This document shows, piece by piece, positions 7,752 to 16,573 of a stretch of 64,000 nt of DNA; within the stretch, counting starts at the first letter, position 1, and each line of letters opens with the position of its first letter. This DNA comes from Rhodobacterales bacterium HTCC2255. GTDB taxonomy: Bacteria; Pseudomonadota; Alphaproteobacteria; Rhodobacterales; Rhodobacteraceae. The stretch lies in the NCBI GenBank assembly GCA_000153745.1, contig DS022282.1:1842816-1906815 (forward strand), read 5' to 3'. The notes under the pieces are model-generated. The model saw only the letters and a program-made list of their open reading frames with translations, was not told the origin of the DNA and did not search any database. Position numbers and translations under genes: made by a program.

Positions 7752-9338
7752 TTAGTTGAATTGGTTCATTGTATTGTCTTCACCAGCAGCTTTTAGTGCA
7801 GCTTCTCCGGCAAAGTATTCTTTGTGGTCGTCACCAAGGTCTGATCCAGACATATTTTGGTGTTTAACGCAGGCTATGCCTTGTCGTATCTCTTTACGTT
7901 GTACTCCTGACACATAACCAAGCATGCCTTCTGACCCAAAGTATTCTTTAGCTAGGTTATCGGTCGAAAGAGCAGCTGTATGATAAGTTGGAAGTGTGAT
8001 GAGGTGGTGGAATATACCGGCATCCTTGGCTGCATCAGCTTGAAATGTTTTGATTTTTTCATCTGCTAGGATCGATAATTCTGTTTCGTCATAATCCACA
8101 GACATTAATTTTGCCCTGTCATAAGAAGAAACATCACGGCCTTCTTCTAGCCATGCATCATAAACTTGTTGGCGGAAATTTAATGTCCAGTTAAACGATG
8201 GTGAGTTGTTATAAACTAATTTTGCGTTAGGAACTGTTTGTTTAACACGGTTGATCATTTCACCAATTTGACCAATGTGAGGTTTTTCAGTTTCAATCCA
8301 AATCATATCAGCCCCATTTTGCAATGAAGTTACTGAATCTAGAACACAGCGGTCTACTCCAGTACCTTCTTTAAATTGGAATAAATTTGATGGTAAACGT
8401 TTTGGACGCATAAGCTTGCCGTCTTGTTTGATAACAACATCGCCATTTCCCATAGTATCCAAAGTCACTTCGTCACAATCTAGGAAGCTATTATATTGAT
8501 CACCCAAATCGCCTGGTTCTTTGGTTACAGCTATTTGTTTAGTTAAGCCTGCACCAAGGCTATCGGTACGTGCAACTATGATACCATTATCTATACCAAG
8601 CTCTAAGAATGCGTGTCGGCAAGCACGAATTTTTTGTAAAAAATCTTCATGAGGAACAGTAACTTTGCCATCTTGGTGGCCACATTGCTTTTCATCTGAT
8701 ACTTGGTTTTCTATCTGAAGTGCACATGCTCCCGCTTCAATCATTTTCTTTGCTAGTAGATATGTTGCCTCAGGGTTACCAAATCCTGCATCAATATCAG
8801 CAATAATTGGTACAACATGTGTTTCAAAGTTATCAATTTTTGCTTGAACATTTGATCTTGTTGTTGAATCAGGAGCTGCGTCTAATTCACGGAAAAGACC
8901 ACCTAATTCACGAGCATCTGCCTGTCTTAAAAAAGTATATAATTCTTCAATTAAGGCAGGAACAGATGTTTTTTCATGCATTGATTGATCTGGTAATGGA
9001 CCAAATTCTGAGCGTAGAGCTGCAATCATCCAACCAGATAAATACAAATATTTTCTTTTAGTTGTGCCAAAATGTTTTTTGATGGCAATCATTTTTTGCT
9101 GCCCTATAAAGCCATGCCAGCATCCAAGTGATTGAGTATATTGTGAACTATCTGCATCATAAGCTGCCATATCTTCACGCATGATATCTGCAGTGTATTG
9201 AGCGATGTCTAAACCAGTTTTAAAACGGTTTTGCATTCTCATACGTTGAATATGTTCTGGATTGATTGCATCCCATGATGAACCATTTTCAGATTTTAAA
9301 CTATTGATGGTATCAAGCGATGTCCCGTCATATGCCAT
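7752..9338 (-). CDS. aceA: Isocitrate lyase (long form)
   Basis: A 528-residue lyase splitting isocitrate into glyoxylate and succinate, first step of the glyoxylate shunt. Active-site Cys219 lies in KQCGH (217-221), the form seen in the longer proteobacterial isocitrate lyases rather than KKCGH; the Mg-binding DIDAGFGNPE (181-190) and VARTDSLGAGLT segments are present. Start ATG preceded by AAAGGGG. Divergent from a ScfR/RamB-like regulator across 195 bases, which fits acetate or fatty-acyl control. Malate synthase is not in this window. Confidence 0.96.
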   Translation of the reverse strand: MAYDGTSLDTINSLKSENGSSWDAINPEHIQRMRMQNRFKTGLDIAQYTADIMREDMAAYDADSSQYTQSLGCWHGFIGQQKMIAIKKHFGTTKRKYLYLSGWMIAALRSEFGPLPDQSMHEKTSVPALIEELYTFLRQADARELGGLFRELDAAPDSTTRSNVQAKIDNFETHVVPIIADIDAGFGNPEATYLLAKKMIEAGACALQIENQVSDEKQCGHQDGKVTVPHEDFLQKIRACRHAFLELGIDNGIIVARTDSLGAGLTKQIAVTKEPGDLGDQYNSFLDCDEVTLDTMGNGDVVIKQDGKLMRPKRLPSNLFQFKEGTGVDRCVLDSVTSLQNGADMIWIETEKPHIGQIGEMINRVKQTVPNAKLVYNNSPSFNWTLNFRQQVYDAWLEEGRDVSSYDRAKLMSVDYDETELSILADEKIKTFQADAAKDAGIFHHLITLPTYHTAALSTDNLAKEYFGSEGMLGYVSGVQRKEIRQGIACVKHQNMSGSDLGDDHKEYFAGEAALKAAGEDNTMNQFN

Positions 9339-9424
9339 TTCATTCCCCTTTGTAAAAAAATTACTAAATTTTATGATGTTAAAAAATTTAAGTTATGTAA
9401 AATTCTAGTTTCTTAAGAACTTTG

Positions 9425-9533
9425 TGTATTTATTTACAAAATTTATCTATAAAATATTGATTAATACTTGAATATTTAAAGTAATATTGTAATATATTGT
9501 AAATAATAATTTGTAAACTTGTAAAGATTGTAA
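9425..9533 (+). promoter_or_regulatory. TTGTAA repeat array in the aceA / regulator divergent promoter
   Basis: Five direct copies of TTGTAA start at 9487, 9497, 9511, 9519 and 9528; the last abuts the ATG at 9534, and three extend to TTGTAAA or beyond. A further near-palindrome TGTATTTATTTACA lies at 9425-9438. The array sits immediately before the ScfR-like regulator gene, suggesting autoregulation, and the region is shared with the aceA promoter. Confidence 0.6.
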
Positions 9534-10940
9534 ATGAATATTCAGAAAATATTTGCTGGTCCAAGGGTAAAAAAAATCCGCAATTCAATTGGATTAAGCC
9601 AAAGTGCCATGGCGAATGAGTTGGATATATCTCCAAGTTACTTGAATTTAATTGAAAGAAATCAACGCCCAATTACGGTTCAATTGATATTAAAACTCTC
9701 CAAAACATATAATATATCGCCTGAAGAGCTTGAAGGAGATTCAGACGGTACCGTTACTGCTTTAAAGGAAATATTCTCTGATTCTTTACTGCAGGGAGAA
9801 TTACCTGGATATGAGGAATTATTTGAGGTTGCGGATGTTGCACCAAACGTTGCGAGCGGTATTAAAAAGTTACATGAAGGATATAGGCAAGCTTTATTAA
9901 GATTATCAGAATTAAATGCTGGTATGACTGAAGGTCAGGATATTAGCCAAACTGCTCTACCCACTGATTTGGTTCAAAGTGCTATGGAAAGTAGAGATAA
10001 TTATTATGACAATCTAGATCGCTCTGCAGAAAAGTTAGCATCAGAACTTGACCTGGGCAGTGGTATGTTTGCTGCCTTACAAGATAGGTTATTAAAAAAT
10101 CACCGAATTACTGTTCAAACACTCCCGATTAATACAATGCCTGAATGGACACGACGATTTGATAAGCATTCTATGCGTTTATTTATTTCTGATAGGCTCA
10201 ATTCTTACGGCCGTGTTGCAGAGCTAGCATGTTATCTTGTAAATTGTGAGTTGTCTGAAGAAATTGACAGGGCTGTATTAAGATTGAATCTAAAATCCCC
10301 TGAAGCAATAAAGGCGGGCAAGATTGAGTTAATGAATTATACTGCATTAGCATTGTTATTACCTTATAAAAGATTTTTTCAAACATCACAAAGAATGAAA
10401 TATGATGTTGAAGCAATTGCAAAGCGTTTTGATGTTTCTTTTGGTGAGGTTGCATATCGTATGACGACTTTAAGTCGAGCAGATATGGAGGGGATTCCAT
10501 TTTTCCTTCAGGAAGTAGATCAAGCAGGAAATAAAGTTCGCAGAGTTGGACTTAGGGGGTATCCTAAGAATACATTTGGTGGTCAGTGTCCTAAGCTATC
10601 AATTTTCAAAGCTGTTTCACTTCCACAACAACTTCTTACACAAATTGTAGAAAGCCCCAATGGACAAGCATATTTTACATTAAATCGGTCTACAAAACAA
10701 AGTGGTGGTGCTTATGGTGAAAATATGCGCCAGACTGCTATAATGTTGGCCTGTGAAGCTGAATTCATAACGGACATGATATATGCTTCAGGTGGTGCTG
10801 TTGATCGTGCAGATGTTGGCCAAAATTGTCGTCTATGTGAAAGGCCTCACTGTGCTCAAAGAGCTGAGCCACCCATTGCGAGACCTATGATGTTTGATGG
10901 AGCAGAGAATAGTATTTCTGCATTTAATTTTAAAGTTTGA
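9534..10940 (+). CDS. ScfR/RamB-like XRE-family regulator with IrrE-type and DUF2083 regions
   Basis: A 468-residue regulator: helix-turn-helix of the XRE type at about 10-65 (LSQSAMANELDISPSYLNLIERNQRP), a middle region resembling ImmA/IrrE peptidase domains, and a C-terminal DUF2083-like part ending in the Cys motif C432-x2-C435-x4-C440. This family (RamB, ScfR, McpR) controls acetate, propionate and glyoxylate-shunt genes, and several members sense acyl-CoA. Divergent from aceA, its probable target. No Shine-Dalgarno site: the region before the ATG is filled by TTGTAA repeats. A paralogue with the same Cys motif is at 15063-16361. Confidence 0.9.
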   Translation: MNIQKIFAGPRVKKIRNSIGLSQSAMANELDISPSYLNLIERNQRPITVQLILKLSKTYNISPEELEGDSDGTVTALKEIFSDSLLQGELPGYEELFEVADVAPNVASGIKKLHEGYRQALLRLSELNAGMTEGQDISQTALPTDLVQSAMESRDNYYDNLDRSAEKLASELDLGSGMFAALQDRLLKNHRITVQTLPINTMPEWTRRFDKHSMRLFISDRLNSYGRVAELACYLVNCELSEEIDRAVLRLNLKSPEAIKAGKIELMNYTALALLLPYKRFFQTSQRMKYDVEAIAKRFDVSFGEVAYRMTTLSRADMEGIPFFLQEVDQAGNKVRRVGLRGYPKNTFGGQCPKLSIFKAVSLPQQLLTQIVESPNGQAYFTLNRSTKQSGGAYGENMRQTAIMLACEAEFITDMIYASGGAVDRADVGQNCRLCERPHCAQRAEPPIARPMMFDGAENSISAFNFKV

Positions 10941-10942
10941 TT

Positions 10943-11689
10943 TTATGTATACGCACGTCTAATCAAATCAAGTCCCATGATTAAAAAGATAATCAATATA
11001 AATTTTTTAAAAATAATTTCTGACATTTTATTTCTAATTTTTTCACCAATCCAAAAGCCAATAAATGTTGGTAATAATAAGAAAACTGACAGTAATGATA
11101 ATTCTTTATTCATATGGCCTTGATTCAAATACGCTATTAAAAGTGGTATGGATCCAATGAAAAAAATTAACCCACTAACTCGAACAAACTCTTCTTTCTT
11201 GACCCTTCTAGCGGCTAAATAAATTGCGAGTGGAGGTGCCCATACTGACGTTAGACCCCCCATCACACCTGCTATAAAGCCTGATATAATTTGTGCCTTT
11301 CTATCATGATGGTTTGGGATGAATGGTGCATTTTTGAAAATATTCACAATTACAAATAATAAAATTACAAACCCTAAAAATCCAATTAATGTATTATCGC
11401 TAACTTGAGCAGTTTTGTTGACAGTTAGCCATACAAAAATAATTAACATTATAATAAATGGGAAATATTTTTTAAATGTTTGGTGTACATTTCCTGATCT
11501 AAAAACTTGCCAAGCATTAGTAAATATAAGTGGAAATATTAATAATGCGATTGCCGTTCTTGGAGCAATGGTGATGGTCATAAGGCCCATTGCGGTTGTT
11601 GGTAATCCTAATCCAGCAACACCTTTTATAGTGCCAGCTATTATAAAGATAGAGAATAAACATAAGATTAAAAATACTTGTTCTGTCAT
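10943..11689 (-). CDS. Sulfite exporter TauE/SafE family permease
   Basis: A 248-residue membrane protein with about 8 hydrophobic segments and the family features GVAGLGLPTTAMGLM near the N-terminus and GFIAGVMGGLTSVWAPPLAIYL in the second half. TauE/SafE proteins move organic acids, sulfite or sulfonates across the inner membrane. It ends 2 bases from the convergent regulator gene. Lying between acetate-related genes, a carboxylate substrate is possible, but the family is too broad to say. Confidence 0.85.
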   Translation of the reverse strand: MTEQVFLILCLFSIFIIAGTIKGVAGLGLPTTAMGLMTITIAPRTAIALLIFPLIFTNAWQVFRSGNVHQTFKKYFPFIIMLIIFVWLTVNKTAQVSDNTLIGFLGFVILLFVIVNIFKNAPFIPNHHDRKAQIISGFIAGVMGGLTSVWAPPLAIYLAARRVKKEEFVRVSGLIFFIGSIPLLIAYLNQGHMNKELSLLSVFLLLPTFIGFWIGEKIRNKMSEIIFKKFILIIFLIMGLDLIRRAYT

Positions 11690-11722
11690 AATAAGTTTCT
11701 CTTTGGTACAAGCACCCTTATA

Positions 11723-14383
11723 TTAATTTAAGGGTATTTTTACTTGAAAATTTGCCCCTATTTTACTTTCTAAGCATATAAGGGAACCACCTAAATTTTT
11801 CATTATTTCTTGACTAATTGCCAGCCCCAATCCAACTCCGCTACTGTTTTCTGTATTGGATAACCTCGTAAATTTTTCAAAGATAATTGTGTGTTTAGCT
11901 TCCGGAATACCTGGCCCATTATCTTGAAAAGAAACACACAAGAAATCATTATCTTTTTGGCAACTAATCTTTAAAGTTGGTTGGCTTTTATCATTATACT
12001 TAACTGCATTGGTTATTAGATTTATGAACACTTGTGATAAGCGATCAGGATCTGTTTGAATTTTAGTATTTGTGAAGTTCACATCAAACTCTAATAAAGC
12101 ATTCGAATTTGCTATGCTTTGTTGTGTTGATTGAAGTGCTGTTTGTAAGATCTCATTTAAGCGTAGGTTTGAAATGTTTAATTTAACTTGACCACTTTCC
12201 AAAAAACTTAAATCTAATATTTCATCTAATAGACGTGTTAATCGTTTGCTTTCATCATTTATAATCGTCGAAAAATACTTTAACTGGTCTTTATCAAGTT
12301 TTTCGTTTGATTGTAATATTTCTGAAAAAGATCTTATTGAAGTCATGGGTGTTCTTAATTCATGACTCACATGGCTTAAAAATTCATCTTTTTGGGTGCC
12401 TAATTCAGTTAGCTTACTATTAGCATCCATTAGTTCCGATGCTGCCCTAGTTAACTCTTTTGACTGCTCTTCCAATCTTGCAGAGTATTCTATGACTTGT
12501 ACTGTCTCATCTGCTACTGCAATTAAGTCTTCTACAGTAATTGATTGATTTCCAACTGCTTGAGTTATCATTGAATGTGCTGTTGCTGCTCCAACAGATC
12601 CTGCAAACTTTTGCTCTAATGTTTCCATTAGATCAACAGTGATATCGGGTAAATCAGTGCGCCCCTGTTTTTGTGAGAATTTATTAAAAAGTATTTGCGC
12701 ATCTTTCCTGCCTAAAATTCTTTGTGCAAGTATGAACAGGTCATCTGGTGTTACACCATCTCCCACAGATGTGATATTGGATTTCTGACCAAATACATTG
12801 ATAAATTTTTGCGCTTGCAATCTTTCTAACGGAGATGGAGTTGAAGCTAATGAAGTGACTATGAATACTACGGTATTGAGGAATATGGACCAGAAAACTG
12901 CATGCGTTAGAGGATCGTTAATATTTATTCCAAATAATGCCTGAGGTCTCAAAAATGACAAACCAAATGGGCCTTGTTTTAAAATTTCTGAATTTAAAAT
13001 AAAATCACCACCAAAACTTGGTAAAAACGATGAATAAGCCCAGATAATAAAACCAGTAGAAATTCCGTAAATTGCACCTTTTCTAGTAGCATTTCTCCAA
13101 AATAATGCACCTATTAAAGCTGGTAATACCTGTGCCACTCCTAAAAATGCAATTAAACCAATAGAAGCAAGTGCTGAGGTGCCTCCAGTAAGAATAAAGT
13201 ACAAATACCCAAACCCAATTATGCAAGCGATACTAATTCTTCTAGAGCGTAATAATACAGTCCTAACGTCATCGCTTTCTGGGTTTCTTTTTTGAACAGC
13301 ATAGAGCCAAAGTGGTAGTACTATATGATTGGATGCCATCGTCGATAATGCAATAGCTGCTACAATCACCATAGATGTAGCTGAAGAAAACCCACCCAAA
13401 AATGCTAATGCTGCTAATGTACCGCGATTTTCTGCCAAAGGTATTGTTAGAACAAATAAATCTGGATTAGAGCCCTCTGGTAAAATGTTTAAACCTGTTG
13501 CCGCTATTGGTAAAACAAAAATACACATTAAAAGTAAGTAAAGTGGAAAAGCCCAACTTGCAGTTGCTAAATGTTTTTCAGCACTGTTTTCAACGACAAT
13601 AACTTGAAACATTCGAGGTAAACAAATTATTGCTGTTGCAGATAAAAAAGTTAATGTAACCCATCTTGGTGAAAATACTTGATTTGTAATTGGTATGCTT
13701 TTTTCCATAATTTGTAGCATATTATTTGGGCCTTCGCTGAGGCCCCAAACTACAAAAACCCCAACAGATATAAAAGCAACCAACTTAACAATCGCCTCAA
13801 CTGCGATTGCAGTAACAACTCCGTGATGCCTCTCATTGGCGTCTAAATTGCGAGTTCCGAATAATATTGTAAATAATGCGAGGCCAGCAGCAATAAATAG
13901 TGCAGTTATAACTGGGTTGTAGTCTGTGGTGGTATTTTCTGTAAAAACTGCAAAGCTTAGTGTTAAGGATTGTAATTGTAATGCGATATATGGAGTAGAC
14001 CCAAAAATTGCTAATAAAGTAACAATTACACCCAATGTATTACTTTTACCGTACCGGGAAGAAATTAAATCAGCAATTGAAGTAATTCTTTGTGTTCTGC
14101 CGATGCGAACTAGTTTTCTTAAAAACCACCACCACCCAACGAAAACAATTGTTGGCCCAAGATAAATAGCCAAAAATTCAAAGCCATTTGTGGCTGCAGA
14201 TCCTACAGATCCATAAAATGTCCATGCAGTGCAATATACTGAAATAGATAGAGTATAGATCAAAGGTGACTGTAAGAAACCTAATTTTCTTTGTCTAGCG
14301 CGACGTTCAGCAAGGCCGGCTACAGCGAACAGAGATCCAACATATATCAAACAAATTATTACAATTACATTTGAGTTTAACAT
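11723..14383 (-). CDS. Sensor histidine kinase with sodium:solute symporter (SLC5) domain
   Basis: An 886-residue protein: about 13 membrane segments of the SSF fold in the first 500-550 residues, a linker, coiled coil, HisKA with H-box SHELRTPMTSI (His674), then HATPase_c with N box (NLITNAVKYN), G1 DNGPGIP and G2 GVGLGLA. No receiver domain, unlike many relatives. Architecture like CbrA and related kinases, where the transporter-like domain senses a solute. Shares a base with the upstream 83-residue gene (TAATG) and is downstream of a response regulator, so all three form one unit. In this location a carboxylate or acetate signal is inferred. Confidence 0.92.
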   Translation of the reverse strand: MLNSNVIVIICLIYVGSLFAVAGLAERRARQRKLGFLQSPLIYTLSISVYCTAWTFYGSVGSAATNGFEFLAIYLGPTIVFVGWWWFLRKLVRIGRTQRITSIADLISSRYGKSNTLGVIVTLLAIFGSTPYIALQLQSLTLSFAVFTENTTTDYNPVITALFIAAGLALFTILFGTRNLDANERHHGVVTAIAVEAIVKLVAFISVGVFVVWGLSEGPNNMLQIMEKSIPITNQVFSPRWVTLTFLSATAIICLPRMFQVIVVENSAEKHLATASWAFPLYLLLMCIFVLPIAATGLNILPEGSNPDLFVLTIPLAENRGTLAALAFLGGFSSATSMVIVAAIALSTMASNHIVLPLWLYAVQKRNPESDDVRTVLLRSRRISIACIIGFGYLYFILTGGTSALASIGLIAFLGVAQVLPALIGALFWRNATRKGAIYGISTGFIIWAYSSFLPSFGGDFILNSEILKQGPFGLSFLRPQALFGININDPLTHAVFWSIFLNTVVFIVTSLASTPSPLERLQAQKFINVFGQKSNITSVGDGVTPDDLFILAQRILGRKDAQILFNKFSQKQGRTDLPDITVDLMETLEQKFAGSVGAATAHSMITQAVGNQSITVEDLIAVADETVQVIEYSARLEEQSKELTRAASELMDANSKLTELGTQKDEFLSHVSHELRTPMTSIRSFSEILQSNEKLDKDQLKYFSTIINDESKRLTRLLDEILDLSFLESGQVKLNISNLRLNEILQTALQSTQQSIANSNALLEFDVNFTNTKIQTDPDRLSQVFINLITNAVKYNDKSQPTLKISCQKDNDFLCVSFQDNGPGIPEAKHTIIFEKFTRLSNTENSSGVGLGLAISQEIMKNLGGSLICLESKIGANFQVKIPLN

Positions 14384-14634
14384 TAATCTTCATCCACCCC
14401 ATTTGTGAGTAAGCGTGCCATGATAATTGCCAATATTATCAAAATACCCCAAGCACCAAAAATGTAAAAAATTACAGAAGAAAAATTAGCTTTATCTATG
14501 TTTGATGTGAAGCCGTTAAGTAAAGGGGAAACGAGTAAGCAAATTGCTAAAATGGGTATACCGAGAGAAAACTCAGTAATTTTACGCAGTTTCCTCCGCT
14601 CTACATCTCGTTTTGCACTTGAGCTATTGTTCAT
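14383..14634 (-). CDS. Small two-helix membrane protein of the sensor kinase operon
   Basis: An 83-residue protein with a basic N-terminus (KRDVERRKLRK) and two hydrophobic segments (about 25-42 and 53-75). It overlaps the response regulator gene by 4 bases and the kinase gene by 1, so synthesis of all three is coupled. A small hydrophobic protein also precedes some CbrA-type kinases (CbrX), so an accessory subunit of the symporter-like domain is a fair guess. Not otherwise recognised. Confidence 0.8.
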   Translation of the reverse strand: MNNSSSAKRDVERRKLRKITEFSLGIPILAICLLVSPLLNGFTSNIDKANFSSVIFYIFGAWGILIILAIIMARLLTNGVDED

Positions 14635-14999
14635 GAATTTATCATTAGTTTGACATGTTTTATAAGCTCTTCATTATCAAATGGCTTTGTCATAAACTTA
14701 CTGACCCCAGCGTCTTCAGCAGCTCTTCGATCTTTTTTTTGACCCTTTGCTGTTAACATCAAAACTGGCAAATGAGATATTTCATCTATCGCCCGAACAT
14801 CTTCCAATATTTTCATTCCACTGACATTTGGTAGCATGATATCTAAAATTACCAAATCAGGTTTTGATTTAATAATAAAATTTATTGCTTCGGCACCATC
14901 TGAGATAGCACTTACACCAAAGCCTTCATTTTCCAATAAAAAAGTTAAGGCTTCTATTATAAATGGTTCATCTTCAACTATTGCAATTGACTTTTTCAC
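14631..14999 (-). CDS. Single-domain response regulator (CheY-like receiver)
   Basis: A 122-residue stand-alone receiver domain with acidic pair Glu9-Asp10, phosphoacceptor Asp53 (LVILDIMLP), Thr in MLTAK and the conserved Lys in TKPF. There is no DNA-binding output domain. First gene of the three-gene operon with the symporter-domain kinase, so that kinase is its likely phosphodonor. Output could pass to another protein such as a regulator encoded nearby; the sequence does not say which. Confidence 0.93.
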   Translation of the reverse strand: MKKSIAIVEDEPFIIEALTFLLENEGFGVSAISDGAEAINFIIKSKPDLVILDIMLPNVSGMKILEDVRAIDEISHLPVLMLTAKGQKKDRRAAEDAGVSKFMTKPFDNEELIKHVKLMINS

Positions 15000-15062
15000 G
15001 TCTCTTCCCCCTTGAGAAAGTGAAATGCTAGCTTATCTTAATTAATCGAAGGTGCAATTTAT

Positions 15063-16361
15063 TTATTCATTGTCAAGTAAGTATGATGCCCTTCGCGATG
15101 AACATTCTCTTCTTGAGCATACTGTACATTGAAGCCCAACTGCTAATTGTGGCGTTTGAGCGTGTGATATTTTGGGCAGCATTATGTAGTCAGGGGTGAA
15201 CAACATAACAGCTTCTGTTAATGCGGGCATTCCAATTTGTGCGACTTCTGTTGGATACGCAAAGCTTATAGTATGAAAGCGGTCACCCATTGGCATATCA
15301 AGCATGGCTCTTATAGGTTGTAGTGGTTGAGATAAGCTACGATAGACCGGCCACAATGGGCATGCTCCACCATACCTTGGTAGGCTAAAAGAATTCAATT
15401 GTTTGCGATATAGAACAGCTCCTGAAGCATCACATTGAATTATACCAAATTTTGGTATGTTTGATTTGTTTGGTAAATGTGCCAATCGGAAACATATTGA
15501 AAGTATGTCAGAATTAAAATGTTTTGCTAACGCAATTGCATCAAAGCTATGTTTTTCTGCAACCTCCAAAAACAAATTAATTGGTAGATTTCGAGCCATT
15601 TCGGCGTATGCATTTAATGAGTTTTTTGTTTTTAAATAATCTTCTGATGAAAGTTGTAATGGGGTTAAAATTTCATCCACAGTTCGTTGATTATTTTCTA
15701 GGTCATCAAGATAGAATTTGTTTTTTTCCAAAAGTACTTCAAAGGGTGATAAATCTAAGGTTGTTACTTGCTTTTCAGATGTTGGTTCAAAGTAGTCAAA
15801 AATATCTTCGGCTGTCTTAGAAAGTTTGAGAGCTTCATTCGCTAAATTATCTATAAACCTATTTGATGTTTCTAGCGGTATTTTTTTATTTTTGGCTAAT
15901 ATGTCTGCAGTAGACCTTATAGTAGTAATGTTAGATAATAATAAATGCATCGCCTCTGCAAAATAAGGATCATGCTTTAGTTGATCTGATAAAATGGTAA
16001 ATTCTTCATCTCGTATATTAATTTGGTCACTTTGCCTGGCAATCAATCTTGCAAAGCCTGGGAAGCGGGCTGTGAATTCCTCAATTCTGTCTCCCTCTGT
16101 TTTTATTTGTTTGTTGCGAATAGCAGCAGATTTTAAACGATCAACAAGTGCTTGATTCATACCATCAGATAGTTCTGAAGGTTCTACTGATAACGCTCTG
16201 GCGATTGTATTTAATGTTTTGCCAGCGATTCCTCTACGATTGTGTTCTATTAAATTTAAATAGGATGCAGAAATTCCTGCGACCTTAGCTAAATCCTTTT
16301 GAGTAAGCCTTAGCGCTTTTCTATTTTCTCGTATTCTGGTTCCAAGGAGAGCTCCAGCCAT
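15063..16361 (-). CDS. Second ScfR/RamB-like XRE-family regulator
   Basis: A 432-residue paralogue of the regulator at 9534-10940: XRE helix-turn-helix at about 8-62 (LTQKDLAKVAGISASYLNLIEHNRRG), central IrrE-like part, and C-terminal DUF2083-like part with C412-x2-C415-x4-C420, the same spacing as in the first copy. It is divergent from the ABC importer that leads into acs, so that operon is a likely target. Upstream lies the palindrome TGTAAATTTATTTACA, close to the TTGTAA motifs at the first copy. Confidence 0.9.
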   Translation of the reverse strand: MAGALLGTRIRENRKALRLTQKDLAKVAGISASYLNLIEHNRRGIAGKTLNTIARALSVEPSELSDGMNQALVDRLKSAAIRNKQIKTEGDRIEEFTARFPGFARLIARQSDQINIRDEEFTILSDQLKHDPYFAEAMHLLLSNITTIRSTADILAKNKKIPLETSNRFIDNLANEALKLSKTAEDIFDYFEPTSEKQVTTLDLSPFEVLLEKNKFYLDDLENNQRTVDEILTPLQLSSEDYLKTKNSLNAYAEMARNLPINLFLEVAEKHSFDAIALAKHFNSDILSICFRLAHLPNKSNIPKFGIIQCDASGAVLYRKQLNSFSLPRYGGACPLWPVYRSLSQPLQPIRAMLDMPMGDRFHTISFAYPTEVAQIGMPALTEAVMLFTPDYIMLPKISHAQTPQLAVGLQCTVCSRRECSSRRASYLLDNE

Positions 16362-16378
16362 ATTTTAAGACCTTAATT

Positions 16379-16416
16379 TAAAACGTTTTATTTACTATAG
16401 TGTAAATTTATTTACA
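16379..16416. promoter_or_regulatory. Two perfect palindromes upstream of the second ScfR-like gene
   Basis: TAAAACGTTTTA (16379-16390, 12-bp perfect palindrome) and TGTAAATTTATTTACA (16401-16416, 7-bp arms, 2-base spacer) lie 18 and 40 bases upstream of the regulator start in the 212-base spacer shared with the ABC importer operon. A further TTTACAAT at about 16443-16450 gives TTGTAA on the minus strand. Position and symmetry fit operator sites. Confidence 0.55.
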
Positions 16417-16573
16417 AATAAAGTAGAAATAAAATAAAAAGATTTACAATATTATTGTTTATTAACAATGAGTTGTTGCTATGATTACATTTTGGGTTAA
16501 AGTGAAATAGTCTAAATGACACTGGCGAAAGTTGCGAGGAGGCAGCTTACGTGCAGAACTAGGGAGGAAATCT

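Noticed and set aside
9153-9338. Idea that isocitrate lyase lost its catalytic Lys (KQCGH, not KKCGH)
   Set aside because: KQCGH with the following HQDGKV is the normal form in the longer (about 530 residue) proteobacterial enzymes; all other site residues are intact.
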